Below are positions 1-6,910 of a DNA stretch of 9,754 nt, in pieces. The DNA is taken from contig JAUQXD010001004.1 of assembly GCA_030834835.1 (NCBI GenBank), positions 1-9,754 on the forward strand, written 5' to 3'. The DNA comes from Thermoflexales bacterium. GTDB lineage: Bacteria > Chloroflexota > Anaerolineae > Fen-1058. Position numbers and translations under genes: made by a program. Numbering within the stretch: position 1 is the first letter of the stretch; every line of letters starts with the position of its first letter. The notes below the pieces were generated by a model. It was not told the origin of the DNA. It ran no database searches and was given only the letters and a program-made list of their open reading frames with translations.

Positions 1-480
1 ATTCACACATTGGGACAGACGTCGAGCGAGTAGTTCAGATTGATTATAGCCGCGTTCGCGTTGGCGTGCCGGGTGTAGGGGGACCGGGATAAGCCAGTCT
101 GCGGCCAGGTGCTGCGTGTGCCAGCTCTGGGCTAACAAATCGCCCAGCGGCTCAGCCAATCCGGCCAGCCGCTCATACTTGAAGCGATGAATCGCGTGAC
201 GCACTTTGTCTTGAAAAATGACGACTGAGTGAATCGACTCAATTTGAAGTGGCTGCGCGCGGCATTTGGTGCACAGCCCGATCGTGTGAGGTTCCCCGCA
301 ACGATCGCAGGTGGGCGGGCAAACGTATTCCAGGCTGGCCTGACAGTTGTCACACCACAACGTGCCATCCGCCTGGCAACCGCCGCAGCGCGGCGGAAAC
401 AGCGCATCGATTAGCCTGTGCCAGGCCTGCTGTCCGGATCGGGCCAGCAGACTGCCATGACCTGCGGCTGAACGGATCAT
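1..480 (-). CDS. comF: ComF family phosphoribosyltransferase-like protein (3' part outside window)
   Basis: This frame is open from ATG at 480 to the left edge, giving 160 residues with no stop. The ComF family usually has about 220-245 residues, so the C-terminal part with the PRPP loop lies outside the window. Residues 32-73 form a double zinc-ribbon: C32xxC35, C43xxC46, C58xxC61 and C70xxC73, plus an extra C54. The start of the phosphoribosyltransferase fold follows, with the family signatures HRFKYERLAGLAEPLGDLL (about 98-116) and IPVPLHPARQRERGYNQ (131-147). ComF proteins act in the cytoplasm and are needed for natural DNA uptake in several bacteria; their exact reaction is unsettled. 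A GGAG box lies 5 nt before the ATG. The gene follows tadC by 47 nt on the same strand, so co-transcription is plausible. The family call is strong; a competence role here is inference. Confidence 0.9.
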   Translation of the reverse strand, partial: MIRSAAGHGSLLARSGQQAWHRLIDALFPPRCGGCQADGTLWCDNCQASLEYVCPPTCDRCGEPHTIGLCTKCRAQPLQIESIHSVVIFQDKVRHAIHRFKYERLAGLAEPLGDLLAQSWHTQHLAADWLIPVPLHPARQRERGYNQSELLARRLSQCVN

Positions 481-502
481 GTTGTCTCCGGCGCACCCGG
501 TA

Positions 503-525
503 CGATCGGGGACATGCACCGATCG
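503..525. other. Stem-loop in the tadC-comF spacer
   Basis: CGATCGG (503-509) and CCGATCG (519-525) form a 7-bp perfect stem around a 9-nt loop, inside the 47-nt spacer between the tadC stop and the comF start. Each arm carries the palindrome CGATCG. No T-tract follows on the minus strand, so it looks less like an intrinsic terminator and more like an RNA-stability or attenuation element, or a by-product of abundant CGATCG. Confidence 0.4.
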
Positions 526-527
526 GG

Positions 528-1463
528 TTAAAAAGCGCCCGTCAGGTCGGTGGCCATCACTTGCAGGATCGCGGGGCCAAGCAACACCACCCAGATCGCG
601 GGAAAGATCAGAAAGACCATCGGAAACAGCATCTTGACGGGTGCCTGGTGGGCTTTTTCCTCAGCGCGCTGGCGGCGGCGAACGCGCATTTGATCGGATT
701 GAATGCGCAGCACTTTGGCAATACTGACACCCAGTTGTTCGGATTGAATGACGGCCGCGACAAAACTGGTGATGTCGCCTACATCCAGGCGCTGGGCAGC
801 GTCACGCAGCGCTTCACGCCGGGTCTTGCCCAGACGAATCTCATGCAGCACCCGGCCGAAAGTTCGGCTGAGCTCATTATCCCATTTTTCGGACACTTTC
901 TGCATGGCCTGATCGAAGCCCAACCCGGCTTCCACGCAGATCGTCAACAAATCCAGGGCATCGGGCAGCGCCTTGATGACGTTGGTTTTGCGGCTGCGAA
1001 TCTTGCCGCCCAGCCACAGCCCGGGCAACACGAAGCCCAACACGGTAAACAGCGCCGTCATCCCCAACTGGGCAGCGGTATCGGATTTGGTGATGGTCAA
1101 CAACAGGAAGATCAGGCCGCCCAGCACAACGGCGGCAATCGCGCGGATACCAAAGAACTCAGACGGCGTCCAGTTGTTGGGATTGCCCGCCAGATCGAGC
1201 TTGTGCCGCGTCGACTCCAACGTATTGGCCGGCGTGAAGCGTGTAATAAAGGAGGCTGCCCGCTGGACCGTTGGCGCCAGGATACGCTCGCGAAACGGCT
1301 GCGACAACTCGATTTCTTCCAGCGTGGCCGGCGTCTCGCGCATGCTATATTCAGCCAGGCGCGCTTGCAGAGAATCAGCCGGCTTGCGCGAGGTCAACCC
1401 GATGATAATCAGGATGACCAGCACTGCGCCGACCGCAATCGCAATAATCACTGGGACTGGCAT
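528..1463 (-). CDS. tadC: TadC, Tad pilus inner platform protein (T2SSF domain)
   Basis: This 311-residue polytopic membrane protein is the second platform component of the Tad machine. It is expected to pair with TadB in the cytoplasmic membrane and to couple the TadA motor to pilin assembly. Hydrophobic segments lie at about 3-23, 105-124, 134-153 and 277-301. The cytoplasmic T2SSF domain spans about 165-270, with the typical run ALPDALDLLTICVEAGLGFDQA at its start. The basic stretch RVRRRQRAEEKAHQ at about 260-273 lies just before the last membrane segment, as usual in the family. GGGGGT sits 6 nt before the ATG. It follows tadB by 36 nt in the same operon. Length and order fit TadC, and the order tadA-tadB-tadC is the classic one. 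Confidence 0.93.
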   Translation of the reverse strand: MPVPVIIAIAVGAVLVILIIIGLTSRKPADSLQARLAEYSMRETPATLEEIELSQPFRERILAPTVQRAASFITRFTPANTLESTRHKLDLAGNPNNWTPSEFFGIRAIAAVVLGGLIFLLLTITKSDTAAQLGMTALFTVLGFVLPGLWLGGKIRSRKTNVIKALPDALDLLTICVEAGLGFDQAMQKVSEKWDNELSRTFGRVLHEIRLGKTRREALRDAAQRLDVGDITSFVAAVIQSEQLGVSIAKVLRIQSDQMRVRRRQRAEEKAHQAPVKMLFPMVFLIFPAIWVVLLGPAILQVMATDLTGAF

Positions 1464-1499
1464 AGTTATACCCCCGATCGAGCCGCTAAACTCGAAGCG

Positions 1500-2462
1500 C
1501 TACACTTCGATGTTGACGATGCGCTGGATCGCCAGAAAACCGGTTCCAATCATGAGCAGGCCGCACACCACCATGGCCCAACCGCAAAAGCCGCTGGTAA
1601 ACAGGCGGGAGATGTACGGTTTATTGATGCAAAACAGCACCAGCGACAGGCCGATAGGCAGCAGACTGATGACGTAGCCGGAATACTTGCCCTGCGCGGT
1701 CAGCGTGTTGATCTCGCCTTTGATACGGACGCGTTCACGAATGGTAAAACTAATCACGTCCAAAATCTCGGCCAGGTTGCCGCCCACCTCACGCTGGACG
1801 TTAATGGCCGTCACGACCAGGTCAAGGTCATCGCTGTTGATGCGGCGCAACATATTGGCCAGCGCCTGCTCCACCGATACACCCAGCTGAACTTCTTGCA
1901 CTACGCGCGCAAATTCGACCGAAATGGGTTTGGGCAATTCGCGCGACACCGCTTCCATCGCTTGCAGCACGCTGTAACCGGAACGCAGGCCGTTGACCAT
2001 CAGGTTCAAAGCATCGCCCAACTGGTTGTTAAAGAGTTTCAGGCGCGCGCCCTGCCGGGACGACATGAACCAGCGTGGCGCAAACCAGCCGATCACCGCC
2101 GCCAGCAGCGCCAGCACGATAGTGTCAAACAGGAAATAGCCGACGACACCCGCCCCGACTGCGGCAATCAGCTGCAACGCCAGGAATTCACCGACGGTCA
2201 GCTTGAGATCGGCGCGCGCCAGGTGGGTGGACAAATCGACGGCAACTTTGCGGCCTTCCAAAGCCCGATTGAGCGTGTCGGCAATCGGCGTCGCCCGTTT
2301 CCGGCCGTCAGCAGTATCGACCACATCCATCTCGCCGGGACCCACCACCTGCTCCAGACGCTGCTGCACGTTGCCGCGACCGCGCAGTGACGAGATGATC
2401 CCAATGGCAAACAGCAGGATCGCCAGCCCGCCAATCACCAGTGCGATAGTTGTCGTCGGCAT
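1500..2462 (-). CDS. tadB: TadB, Tad pilus inner platform protein (T2SSF domain)
   Basis: This is the first platform protein of the Tad secretion machine, an integral membrane protein expected to contact the TadA ATPase. An N-terminal membrane anchor (about residues 5-24) precedes a soluble linker. Two membrane segments follow at about 95-132, then a T2SSF domain (about 145-255, with GDALNLMVNGLRSGYSVLQA at its start), and two closing segments at about 261-279 and 293-311. I chose the ATG at 2462 (MPTTTIAL, 320 residues). The alternative ATG at 2474 adds MGLT, but the only Shine-Dalgarno-like run, GAGAGG, would then touch the start codon. With 2462 the run stands 12 nt away, which is long but usable, and the N-terminus resembles that of TadC. 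The gene sits 105 nt after the tadA stop. Confidence 0.93.
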   Translation of the reverse strand: MPTTTIALVIGGLAILLFAIGIISSLRGRGNVQQRLEQVVGPGEMDVVDTADGRKRATPIADTLNRALEGRKVAVDLSTHLARADLKLTVGEFLALQLIAAVGAGVVGYFLFDTIVLALLAAVIGWFAPRWFMSSRQGARLKLFNNQLGDALNLMVNGLRSGYSVLQAMEAVSRELPKPISVEFARVVQEVQLGVSVEQALANMLRRINSDDLDLVVTAINVQREVGGNLAEILDVISFTIRERVRIKGEINTLTAQGKYSGYVISLLPIGLSLVLFCINKPYISRLFTSGFCGWAMVVCGLLMIGTGFLAIQRIVNIEV

Positions 2463-2497
2463 AGTCAGACCCATCCTCTCGACCTAATCTATCGTCC

Positions 2498-2545
2498 GTC
2501 CCCAACAATCGGGACACGTGCGCACCCACTGACCCCACAAGGGGT
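2498..2545. other. Two small stem-loops in the tadA-tadB spacer
   Basis: The spacer between tadA and tadB holds two short inverted repeats. GTCCC (2498-2502) pairs with GGGAC (2511-2515), and ACCCC (2532-2536) pairs with GGGGT (2541-2545) around a 4-nt loop. Neither is followed by a T-run and I see no convincing promoter. They may be mRNA processing or stability elements that set tadB/tadC levels relative to tadA. The stems are only 5 bp each, so chance is possible. Confidence 0.3.
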
Positions 2546-2567
2546 GTTGCAGTGCAATGTTACACCA

Positions 2568-3998
2568 TTAAAAGCGGCCGCGTGAGCCGATGCCGAAGAT
2601 ATTGGGCGGCAGGCGGATCCCGGCGGATTCGATCTTTTCCATAAACTTGGGGCGCAGCCCCGTGGGCATCAACCGGCCGATGATCTTCCCACCCTCAATG
2701 CCGGTTTTCTCAAACGAGAAGATCTCCGACATGGTGATTATTTCACCTTCCATGCCCTGCACTTCGGAGATCGTCACAACCCGGCGCGAGCCGTCGCGCA
2801 TACGCTCGATCTGCACAATGACATCGATGGCCGACGAGATTTGCTCGCGGATGGCGCGGTGTGGCAGTTCCATGCCCGCCATCAACACCATGGTTTCCAT
2901 ACGCGCCAGGGCGTCGCGCGGGGTATTCGCGTGCAGCGTCGTCAACGAGCCGTCGTGACCGGTGTTCATCGCCTGCAACATGTCCAGCGATTCAGCCCCG
3001 CGGCACTCACCCACGATGATGCGTTCCGGGCGCATACGCAACGAGTTGATCACGAGATCGCGAATGGAAACCTCGCCGCGCCCTTCGATGTTGGGCGGGC
3101 GCGACTCTAGCGTCACGACGTGTTCCTGCCGCAGTTGCAATTCAGCCGCATTCTCGATCGTCACAATGCGCTCATCGTCGGGAATGAAGCCGGACAGGAT
3201 GTTCAACAGGGTGGTCTTGCCAGAGCCGGTACCACCCGACACCAGCATGTTCAAGCGCGCTTGAACACAGGCTTTCAAGAACTCGATCGCTTCAGCCGTA
3301 ATCGAGCCGTATTGAATCAATTGTTCCACGGTCAGCGGGATTTTGAAGAATTTACGGATGGTGATCGTCGGGCCAACCAGCGAGATCGGAGGGATAACGG
3401 CGTTCACGCGGCTGCCGTCGGGCAAGCGCGCGTCCACGTACGGCTGGGCTTCGTCAATGCGGCGGCCCAGCGGCGCCACAATGCGGTCGATGATGCGCAT
3501 CACGTGTTCGTTGCTCTCAAATTGCGCATTCGTCCGCTCGACCTTGCCCTTGCGCTCGATGTAGATGTTCTTCGGGCCATTGACCATGATTTCGGTAATG
3601 GTCTCGTCGGCCAGAAACGGCTCGATCGGGCCGAAACCCAGAATCTCGGCGACGATCTGCTCGAACAGGCGCTGGCGCTCCACCCGGCTCAGAATGATGT
3701 TTTCCTGCGCCAGAACTTCGTCATACAGGTTCTCGATCGTGCTGCGCACTTCCTCGGTCTTGCTGACGTCCAGTGACGGATCCATCTCGGCCAGCAGCTT
3801 GTTTTGCACGCGCGTTTTAAGGTCGAGATAGGCATCCCGCACCGGCGAGGTCGTCGTCGGCGCGCGCTTCAGCCGCATCTCCGCCAGTTTAGACTGATCC
3901 CCTCCCGTCGGCGGGCGGGCGCCTGCTGCGGTCGTACCCGGCACGGGTGATTGGCCCGGCTGTTGCTGGCTCTTCTCAATGCGTTTGAGCAATGACAT
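2568..3998 (-). CDS. tadA: TadA/CpaF, Tad pilus assembly ATPase
   Basis: This is the hexameric secretion ATPase that powers Tad pilus extension (and in some species retraction) from the cytoplasmic face of the TadB/TadC platform. It has 476 residues, a normal length. A low-complexity Gln/Pro tail (1-50) precedes the helical N-terminal domain (about 55-240). The RecA-like ATPase follows: Walker A GGTGSGKT at 255-262 with K261; the Asp box near 274-287 with E282; Walker B RIIVGE at 326-331 with E331; and the His box [14 protein letters not shown] at 347-360. All motifs are intact. GGGAG lies about 6 nt before the ATG, inside the 12-nt gap to cpaE, so translational coupling with cpaE is likely. 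The C-terminal tail after the CTD (about 440-476) ends in GIGSRGRF. Confidence 0.96.
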   Translation of the reverse strand: MSLLKRIEKSQQQPGQSPVPGTTAAGARPPTGGDQSKLAEMRLKRAPTTTSPVRDAYLDLKTRVQNKLLAEMDPSLDVSKTEEVRSTIENLYDEVLAQENIILSRVERQRLFEQIVAEILGFGPIEPFLADETITEIMVNGPKNIYIERKGKVERTNAQFESNEHVMRIIDRIVAPLGRRIDEAQPYVDARLPDGSRVNAVIPPISLVGPTITIRKFFKIPLTVEQLIQYGSITAEAIEFLKACVQARLNMLVSGGTGSGKTTLLNILSGFIPDDERIVTIENAAELQLRQEHVVTLESRPPNIEGRGEVSIRDLVINSLRMRPERIIVGECRGAESLDMLQAMNTGHDGSLTTLHANTPRDALARMETMVLMAGMELPHRAIREQISSAIDVIVQIERMRDGSRRVVTISEVQGMEGEIITMSEIFSFEKTGIEGGKIIGRLMPTGLRPKFMEKIESAGIRLPPNIFGIGSRGRF

Positions 3999-4010
3999 AC
4001 GGTACTCCCT

Positions 4011-5291
4011 TTAACGGAACAGACTGGTCTTCTTCTTGCCAGGCTCTTCAGCCCCGACCAGGTCGTCAGCCGATTTTTGGAATTCGGCCACGATTCGATC
4101 GGCCAGTTGTTGAAGCGCCACCGCCACCGGTTTTGTTTTAGAGTCCTGCATAAACGGCACGCCGCGATTGATCGAATTGAGTACGGTCACTTCATCCAGC
4201 GGTATCTGAGCGATCACGGCATGCTTGATATTGTCTTCGATCATCTGCGCCGTGATGCCGGTGCGCCGATCGATCTTGTTGACCGCCAGCATGATCTTGT
4301 TGGGTGGATAGTTGAGCGCGTCCGTAATCTCAAAGAACAGCTTGGCGTTCTTGATGGCCGGGATGTCGGGCGTAGCCACCAGCACGATCCGATCGGCCAG
4401 ATCGAGCGCGGTCAGCACCATGTCGTTGATCACCGTCGCTGTGTCAACGACCACAAAATCGTAGCCGGAGCGCACCTCCTCAAGAATGCGCTTCAGGTGA
4501 TCGGGCTGCAGCAGGTCGGCCATTTCTGGCCGCGGCGGCGCCAGAACAACTTTGACCCCGGACGTGTGCGACAGGGTAATTGTATCGATCGAATCGGGAT
4601 CAAGATCACTGATCGTCTCGACCAGATCCGTAATGTTTCGGCCGGGCGGCAGATTCAGCAGCACACTTACATCGCCGAACTGCAGGCTGCCATCAATCAG
4701 CAGGACAGAGGCGTCGGGGCGCTGCCGCAACGCGACGGCAAGGTTCACGGCGATCGTCGTCACGCCAATGCCACCTTTTGGTCCGAACACCACGATAATC
4801 GAACCGTCGCGCTTAAAATGCGGAGCGGCGACAGGGGGACCCCCACGACCAGCCTGGGTATGCGCGGCCACCGGTGCGCTTACCGGCAGGTTGGCCGCCC
4901 GCGACTGCCCCATGCGGTGTACACGCCGGATGGTCGATACCAGATCCTCACCGGTGAAAGGCTTGGTCAGAAAATCACGCGCACCGGCCAGCATCGAGCG
5001 GCGCAGATAATCGGCCTCGCTTTGCACCGACATCATGATCACCTGCGCCAGCGTCGATTCACGCATGATGGTTTCAACTGCCGTGATACCGTCCATATCA
5101 GGCATGTTGATGTCCATCATGATGATGTGCGGCTTCAGATCGCGCGCCAGCTGAATCGCCTCGCGACCGGTGCCGGCGACACCCACGACCTCGATGTCGC
5201 CTTCAAAGGCCAGCAGCTTCCGCACGTTTTCGCGGGTTTCGGGAATGTCGTCGACGATCAGGATACGGATCTTTTCCGAGCCAGGAGCCAT
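4011..5291 (-). CDS. cpaE: CpaE/TadZ-like protein: receiver domain fused to ParA/MinD-type ATPase
   Basis: This 426-residue cytoplasmic protein is of the family that localises Tad pilus assembly, often to a pole. Residues 7-125 are a response-regulator receiver with every key residue present: D14/D15, phospho-acceptor D60, S88 and K110. A Pro/Ala/Gly linker (about 130-160) follows, then a ParA/MinD-like domain (about 163-405). Its deviant Walker A reads GPKGGIGVTT (170-179): the first lysine (K172) is kept, but the usual second lysine is V177. Walker A' is LLID (D200) and Walker B is FVVVDTA (D283). The C-terminus is basic (KKKTSLFR). An in-frame stop 18 nt upstream makes ATG 5291 the earliest start, though its Shine-Dalgarno is weak (AAAGG, 13 nt away). 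It lies 57 nt after cpaB, with no secretin gene between them. Confidence 0.94.
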   Translation of the reverse strand: MAPGSEKIRILIVDDIPETRENVRKLLAFEGDIEVVGVAGTGREAIQLARDLKPHIIMMDINMPDMDGITAVETIMRESTLAQVIMMSVQSEADYLRRSMLAGARDFLTKPFTGEDLVSTIRRVHRMGQSRAANLPVSAPVAAHTQAGRGGPPVAAPHFKRDGSIIVVFGPKGGIGVTTIAVNLAVALRQRPDASVLLIDGSLQFGDVSVLLNLPPGRNITDLVETISDLDPDSIDTITLSHTSGVKVVLAPPRPEMADLLQPDHLKRILEEVRSGYDFVVVDTATVINDMVLTALDLADRIVLVATPDIPAIKNAKLFFEITDALNYPPNKIMLAVNKIDRRTGITAQMIEDNIKHAVIAQIPLDEVTVLNSINRGVPFMQDSKTKPVAVALQQLADRIVAEFQKSADDLVGAEEPGKKKTSLFR

Positions 5292-5348
5292 AGCCGGTCT
5301 GTGCCTTTAAGATAGTTTAGCGTGCGGGTCTTCGCAGCAGCGGGCCAA

Positions 5349-6374
5349 TTACTGGCCAGGCTGAGGCCCGCTGTCATTTGGGTTGATGATGGTATTGACC
5401 TTCGGCGGGATAGTGACGTTGAAATTGGTCAGAATATACTGATACGACACCGTGTCTGTCGAGACTGGCGCGCTGTCGGTCGCGCCGCGCAGGGCCAGAC
5501 GCATAACAACACCCGATTCTTTCAGCCACTCCAAAATCAACGCCTGCTGTGGATCGACCAACAGAATCAGCATCTCGGGTCGCGGCGGCGTCGGGGTCGC
5601 AGTGCCGCCTGGCGCAGGCGGCGGTTGTGCCACCTGTTGCTCGGGGTTCAGCGTTGGCGTGGGCCGCTGATACAGTCCCAGCGCTGGCCATTCGCCCACA
5701 TGCAGCACTTCGATGTTTTGCAGGGTCAGCTGAGACAGAAGACGCGGCTCTACAGATGCGCTCTTGGTGTCCGCCAGAACCTGCGCCGCCGCCGCCTCGG
5801 GCGGAATACCGGCTGCAATCAACTCATCGACCAATTCGCGATTGAAGGGCACGATGGGATACTGGCCCTCCTGATTGACATCCAGAATCGAAAAGGTCAT
5901 GAGCATGTCAACCCGATCACCTGAGCCGACCGCATAACCGACACTGGACATTCGATCGATCGGGAAGGCCACCGCGCGCTTCTCCGGCGGGATAAACAGC
6001 GACGCTTCGTTGCCAATCGCCGTCAGCTGCTCCAGATCAACCGTGACCATGCTCTGGAGAACAGGCTGTCCCCGCAGAATGTCCGTGCGGGCGCGCTTAC
6101 CCAACACATCTTCAGGCTTCAGGATCGTCAAGTCAGCCGGCGGCAAACTGTCATCCGGCCACTTGCCCAGTGAAATGGCATCGTCACCGATGATGGTGCC
6201 ACGGGGAATATCCTGAGCAGCAACGACAATTTGTGTGGTGGGGGCCTCCGGCACCGGCGTTGGCGGAGTATCAACCGGTTGGGGTTGCTGCTGTTGCGGC
6301 AGTAAGACCAGCACGGCCACAGCCCCTAACAACAAAACGATTCCCAACAGGATAAACGTGCGGCTGCGGTTCAT
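5349..6374 (-). CDS. cpaB: CpaB/RcpC family Tad pilus assembly protein (SAF domain)
   Basis: This is a membrane-anchored, extracytoplasmic Tad component. It has 341 residues, somewhat longer than the roughly 260-300 I expect for CpaB. One transmembrane or signal-anchor helix (7-25) is followed by a Gln/Pro/Thr-rich linker (26-47). The SAF domain follows (about 48-110, starting QIVVAAQDIPRGTII). The RcpC/CpaB domain (about 125-300, with KRAVAFPIDRMSSVGYAVGS at 132-151) is split by a Pro/Thr/Gln-rich insertion at about 237-266. In diderm bacteria CpaB works with the secretin CpaC/RcpA; none is seen here, so the family is likely bridging the cell wall instead (inference). AGGAG lies about 8 nt before the ATG. 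It is the first gene of the machinery operon, behind promoter candidates at 6469-6496 and 6597-6625. Confidence 0.92.
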   Translation of the reverse strand: MNRSRTFILLGIVLLLGAVAVLVLLPQQQQPQPVDTPPTPVPEAPTTQIVVAAQDIPRGTIIGDDAISLGKWPDDSLPPADLTILKPEDVLGKRARTDILRGQPVLQSMVTVDLEQLTAIGNEASLFIPPEKRAVAFPIDRMSSVGYAVGSGDRVDMLMTFSILDVNQEGQYPIVPFNRELVDELIAAGIPPEAAAAQVLADTKSASVEPRLLSQLTLQNIEVLHVGEWPALGLYQRPTPTLNPEQQVAQPPPAPGGTATPTPPRPEMLILLVDPQQALILEWLKESGVVMRLALRGATDSAPVSTDTVSYQYILTNFNVTIPPKVNTIINPNDSGPQPGQ

Positions 6375-6431
6375 AACCTTCTCTCCTCACGAAAAGTGTT
6401 GGAGCCGGACAGTGTGCAGATTGAGAACGAC

Positions 6432-6442
6432 CACCGCCGGTG
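6432..6442. promoter_or_regulatory. 11-bp palindrome in the cpaB leader
   Basis: CACCG-C-CGGTG is a perfect 5+1+5 palindrome located about 21-31 nt downstream of the start site predicted from the 6469-6496 promoter. It could be an operator within the leader. The loop is too small for an RNA hairpin of full length. Chance cannot be excluded. Confidence 0.25.
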
Positions 6443-6456
6443 AGCAACTGAGATAC

Positions 6457-6470
6457 GTCATGAAAATGAC
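6457..6470. promoter_or_regulatory. Dyad overlapping the cpaB promoter start site
   Basis: GTCAT-gaaa-ATGAC is a perfect 5-bp inverted repeat with a 4-nt centre. It overlaps the downstream edge of the -10 box (6469-6474) and the predicted start site near 6463. A protein bound here would block RNA polymerase, so a repressor operator is the natural reading. It is short, hence the modest confidence. Confidence 0.35.
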
Positions 6471-6496
6471 TATACCATCAAACCAACCGCGATCAA
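6469..6496 (-). promoter_or_regulatory. Promoter candidate for the cpaB-tadC operon (proximal)
   Basis: On the minus strand: -35 TTGATC (6496-6491), 16-nt spacer, extended TGG, and -10 TATAGT (6474-6469). Transcription would start near 6463, leaving a leader of about 88 nt before cpaB. The -35 matches TTGACA at 4 of 6 positions and the -10 matches TATAAT at 5 of 6. The same TGN-TATAGT core drives flp. Confidence 0.6.
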
Positions 6497-6500
6497 ATCC

Positions 6501-6510
6501 GACCATAGTA
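6501..6510. promoter_or_regulatory. Candidate activator box upstream of the cpaB promoter
   Basis: Plus strand GACCATAGTA. It shares nine consecutive bases (GACCATAGT, reverse ACTATGGTC) with the box upstream of the flp promoter, in opposite orientation; both fit the imperfect dyad GACYATRGTC. Exactly 26 nt lie between it and the -10 box, the same as at flp. That places its centre near -43, a typical class II activator position. Confidence 0.5.
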
Positions 6511-6556
6511 CGGGAGTGAATGTGCGACATTACAATCCAACTGTACGCCCTACATA

Positions 6557-6573
6557 AGACGCACGCTGCGTCT
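6557..6573. promoter_or_regulatory. 7-bp dyad AGACGCA-CGC-TGCGTCT
   Basis: This perfect inverted repeat with a 3-nt centre lies between the two cpaB promoter candidates. If the distal promoter (6597-6625) is used, it falls about 17-34 nt into the transcript and could form an RNA hairpin in a leader of about 215 nt. Otherwise it may be a protein operator. No T-run follows, so it is not a terminator. Confidence 0.4.
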
Positions 6574-6596
6574 ACTGCCTAGATTTGGTTCAAGTC

Positions 6597-6625
6597 ATTG
6601 TAGCAGAATTGCCCGGTCAAGGCAA
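6597..6625 (-). promoter_or_regulatory. Promoter candidate for the cpaB-tadC operon (distal)
   Basis: On the minus strand: -35 TTGCCT (6625-6620), 17-nt spacer, extended TGC, and -10 TACAAT (6602-6597). The start would be near 6590. It begins about 20 nt beyond the post-flp stem-loop, where a promoter for the next unit would be expected. It lacks the GACYATRGTC box, so it may be a basal promoter. Confidence 0.45.
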
Positions 6626-6646
6626 CTGAAGCGACCGCTCGTCAAA

Positions 6647-6681
6647 CAGTAAAGCCCTCCGAAAAATGGAGGGCTTTACTG
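6647..6681 (-). terminator. Stem-loop terminator/attenuator after flp
   Basis: CAGTAAAGCCCTCC (6647-6660) and GGAGGGCTTTACTG (6668-6681) form a perfect 14-bp stem with a 7-nt loop, 29 nt after the flp stop codon. The GC-rich core GCCCTCC/GGAGGGC is flanked by AAA and TTT, giving the look of an intrinsic terminator on either strand. The T-tract after the stem is broken (CTTTACTGTTTG), so partial read-through and 3'-end protection of abundant flp mRNA are both likely. Confidence 0.75.
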
Positions 6682-6710
6682 AATTCACCAGGTAAATTGA
6701 ACGACGGTCA

Positions 6711-6857
6711 CTAGACGTTAGCGTAGATGTTCGAGAACACATTACCGATTGCCGGTCCAAGCAGAGCCAAAATAACGATCACGACGATGGCCACCAATAC
6801 AAGAATCAACGCATATTCAACCAAGCCCTGCCCCTCTTCACGCGGTAGATACAACAT
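6711..6857 (-). CDS. flp: Flp pilin (prepilin), Flp/Fap family
   Basis: This 48-residue major pilin subunit of the Tad pilus is too short for usual ORF cut-offs. It starts MLYLPREEG, then has the Flp prepilin motif G9|QGLVEYALI with the conserved Glu-Tyr at 14-15. Cleavage after G9 would put E14 at +5 of the mature protein. A hydrophobic helix runs to about residue 33, followed by the short tail GPAIGNVFSNIYANV. The mature pilin would be only 39 residues, small even for Flp. The ribosome binding site is nearly ideal: AAGGGGGTGA about 5 nt before the ATG. It has its own promoter (6911-6939) and is followed by a strong stem-loop, consistent with expression far above the machinery genes. No prepilin peptidase (TadV/CpaA) gene is in the window, so maturation depends on one encoded elsewhere. 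Confidence 0.95.
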   Translation of the reverse strand: MLYLPREEGQGLVEYALILVLVAIVVIVILALLGPAIGNVFSNIYANV

Positions 6858-6910
6858 GTCTGTCACCCCCTTTCTTTTTATGAATTCATTCTTTAGAAGT
6901 TACTGCACCT

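Larger units (their letters stand above)
6375..6710. other. Gene-free regulatory region between flp and cpaB
   Basis: This 336-nt stretch has no credible coding frame. On the minus strand it holds, in order: the post-flp stem-loop (6647-6681), a promoter candidate (6597-6625), a 7-bp dyad (6557-6573), the GACYATRGTC box (6501-6510), a second promoter candidate (6469-6496) with a dyad over its start site (6457-6470), an 11-bp palindrome CACCGCCGGTG (6432-6442), and the cpaB ribosome binding site. It separates pilin expression from that of the machinery. Confidence 0.6.

Noticed and set aside
132..407. 91-codon open frame on the minus strand
   Set aside because: It overlaps comF in another frame. 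The comF frame carries zinc-ribbon cysteines and PRTase signatures, whereas this one shows no family features.
249..2390. 713-codon open frame on the plus strand
   Set aside because: It lies fully antisense to tadC and tadB, is rich in His, Gln and Arg as antisense frames of GC-biased genes are, shows no domain, and has no ribosome binding site. The minus-strand genes explain the region.
4077..5315. 412-codon open frame on the plus strand
   Set aside because: Antisense shadow of cpaE, with repetitive His/Arg/Gln/Asp composition and no recognisable motif.
6235..6519. 94-codon open frame on the plus strand running from cpaB into the spacer
   Set aside because: It covers the cpaB promoter region, has low-complexity Gly/Cys/Thr content opposite the Pro/Gln linker of CpaB, and shows no ribosome binding site.
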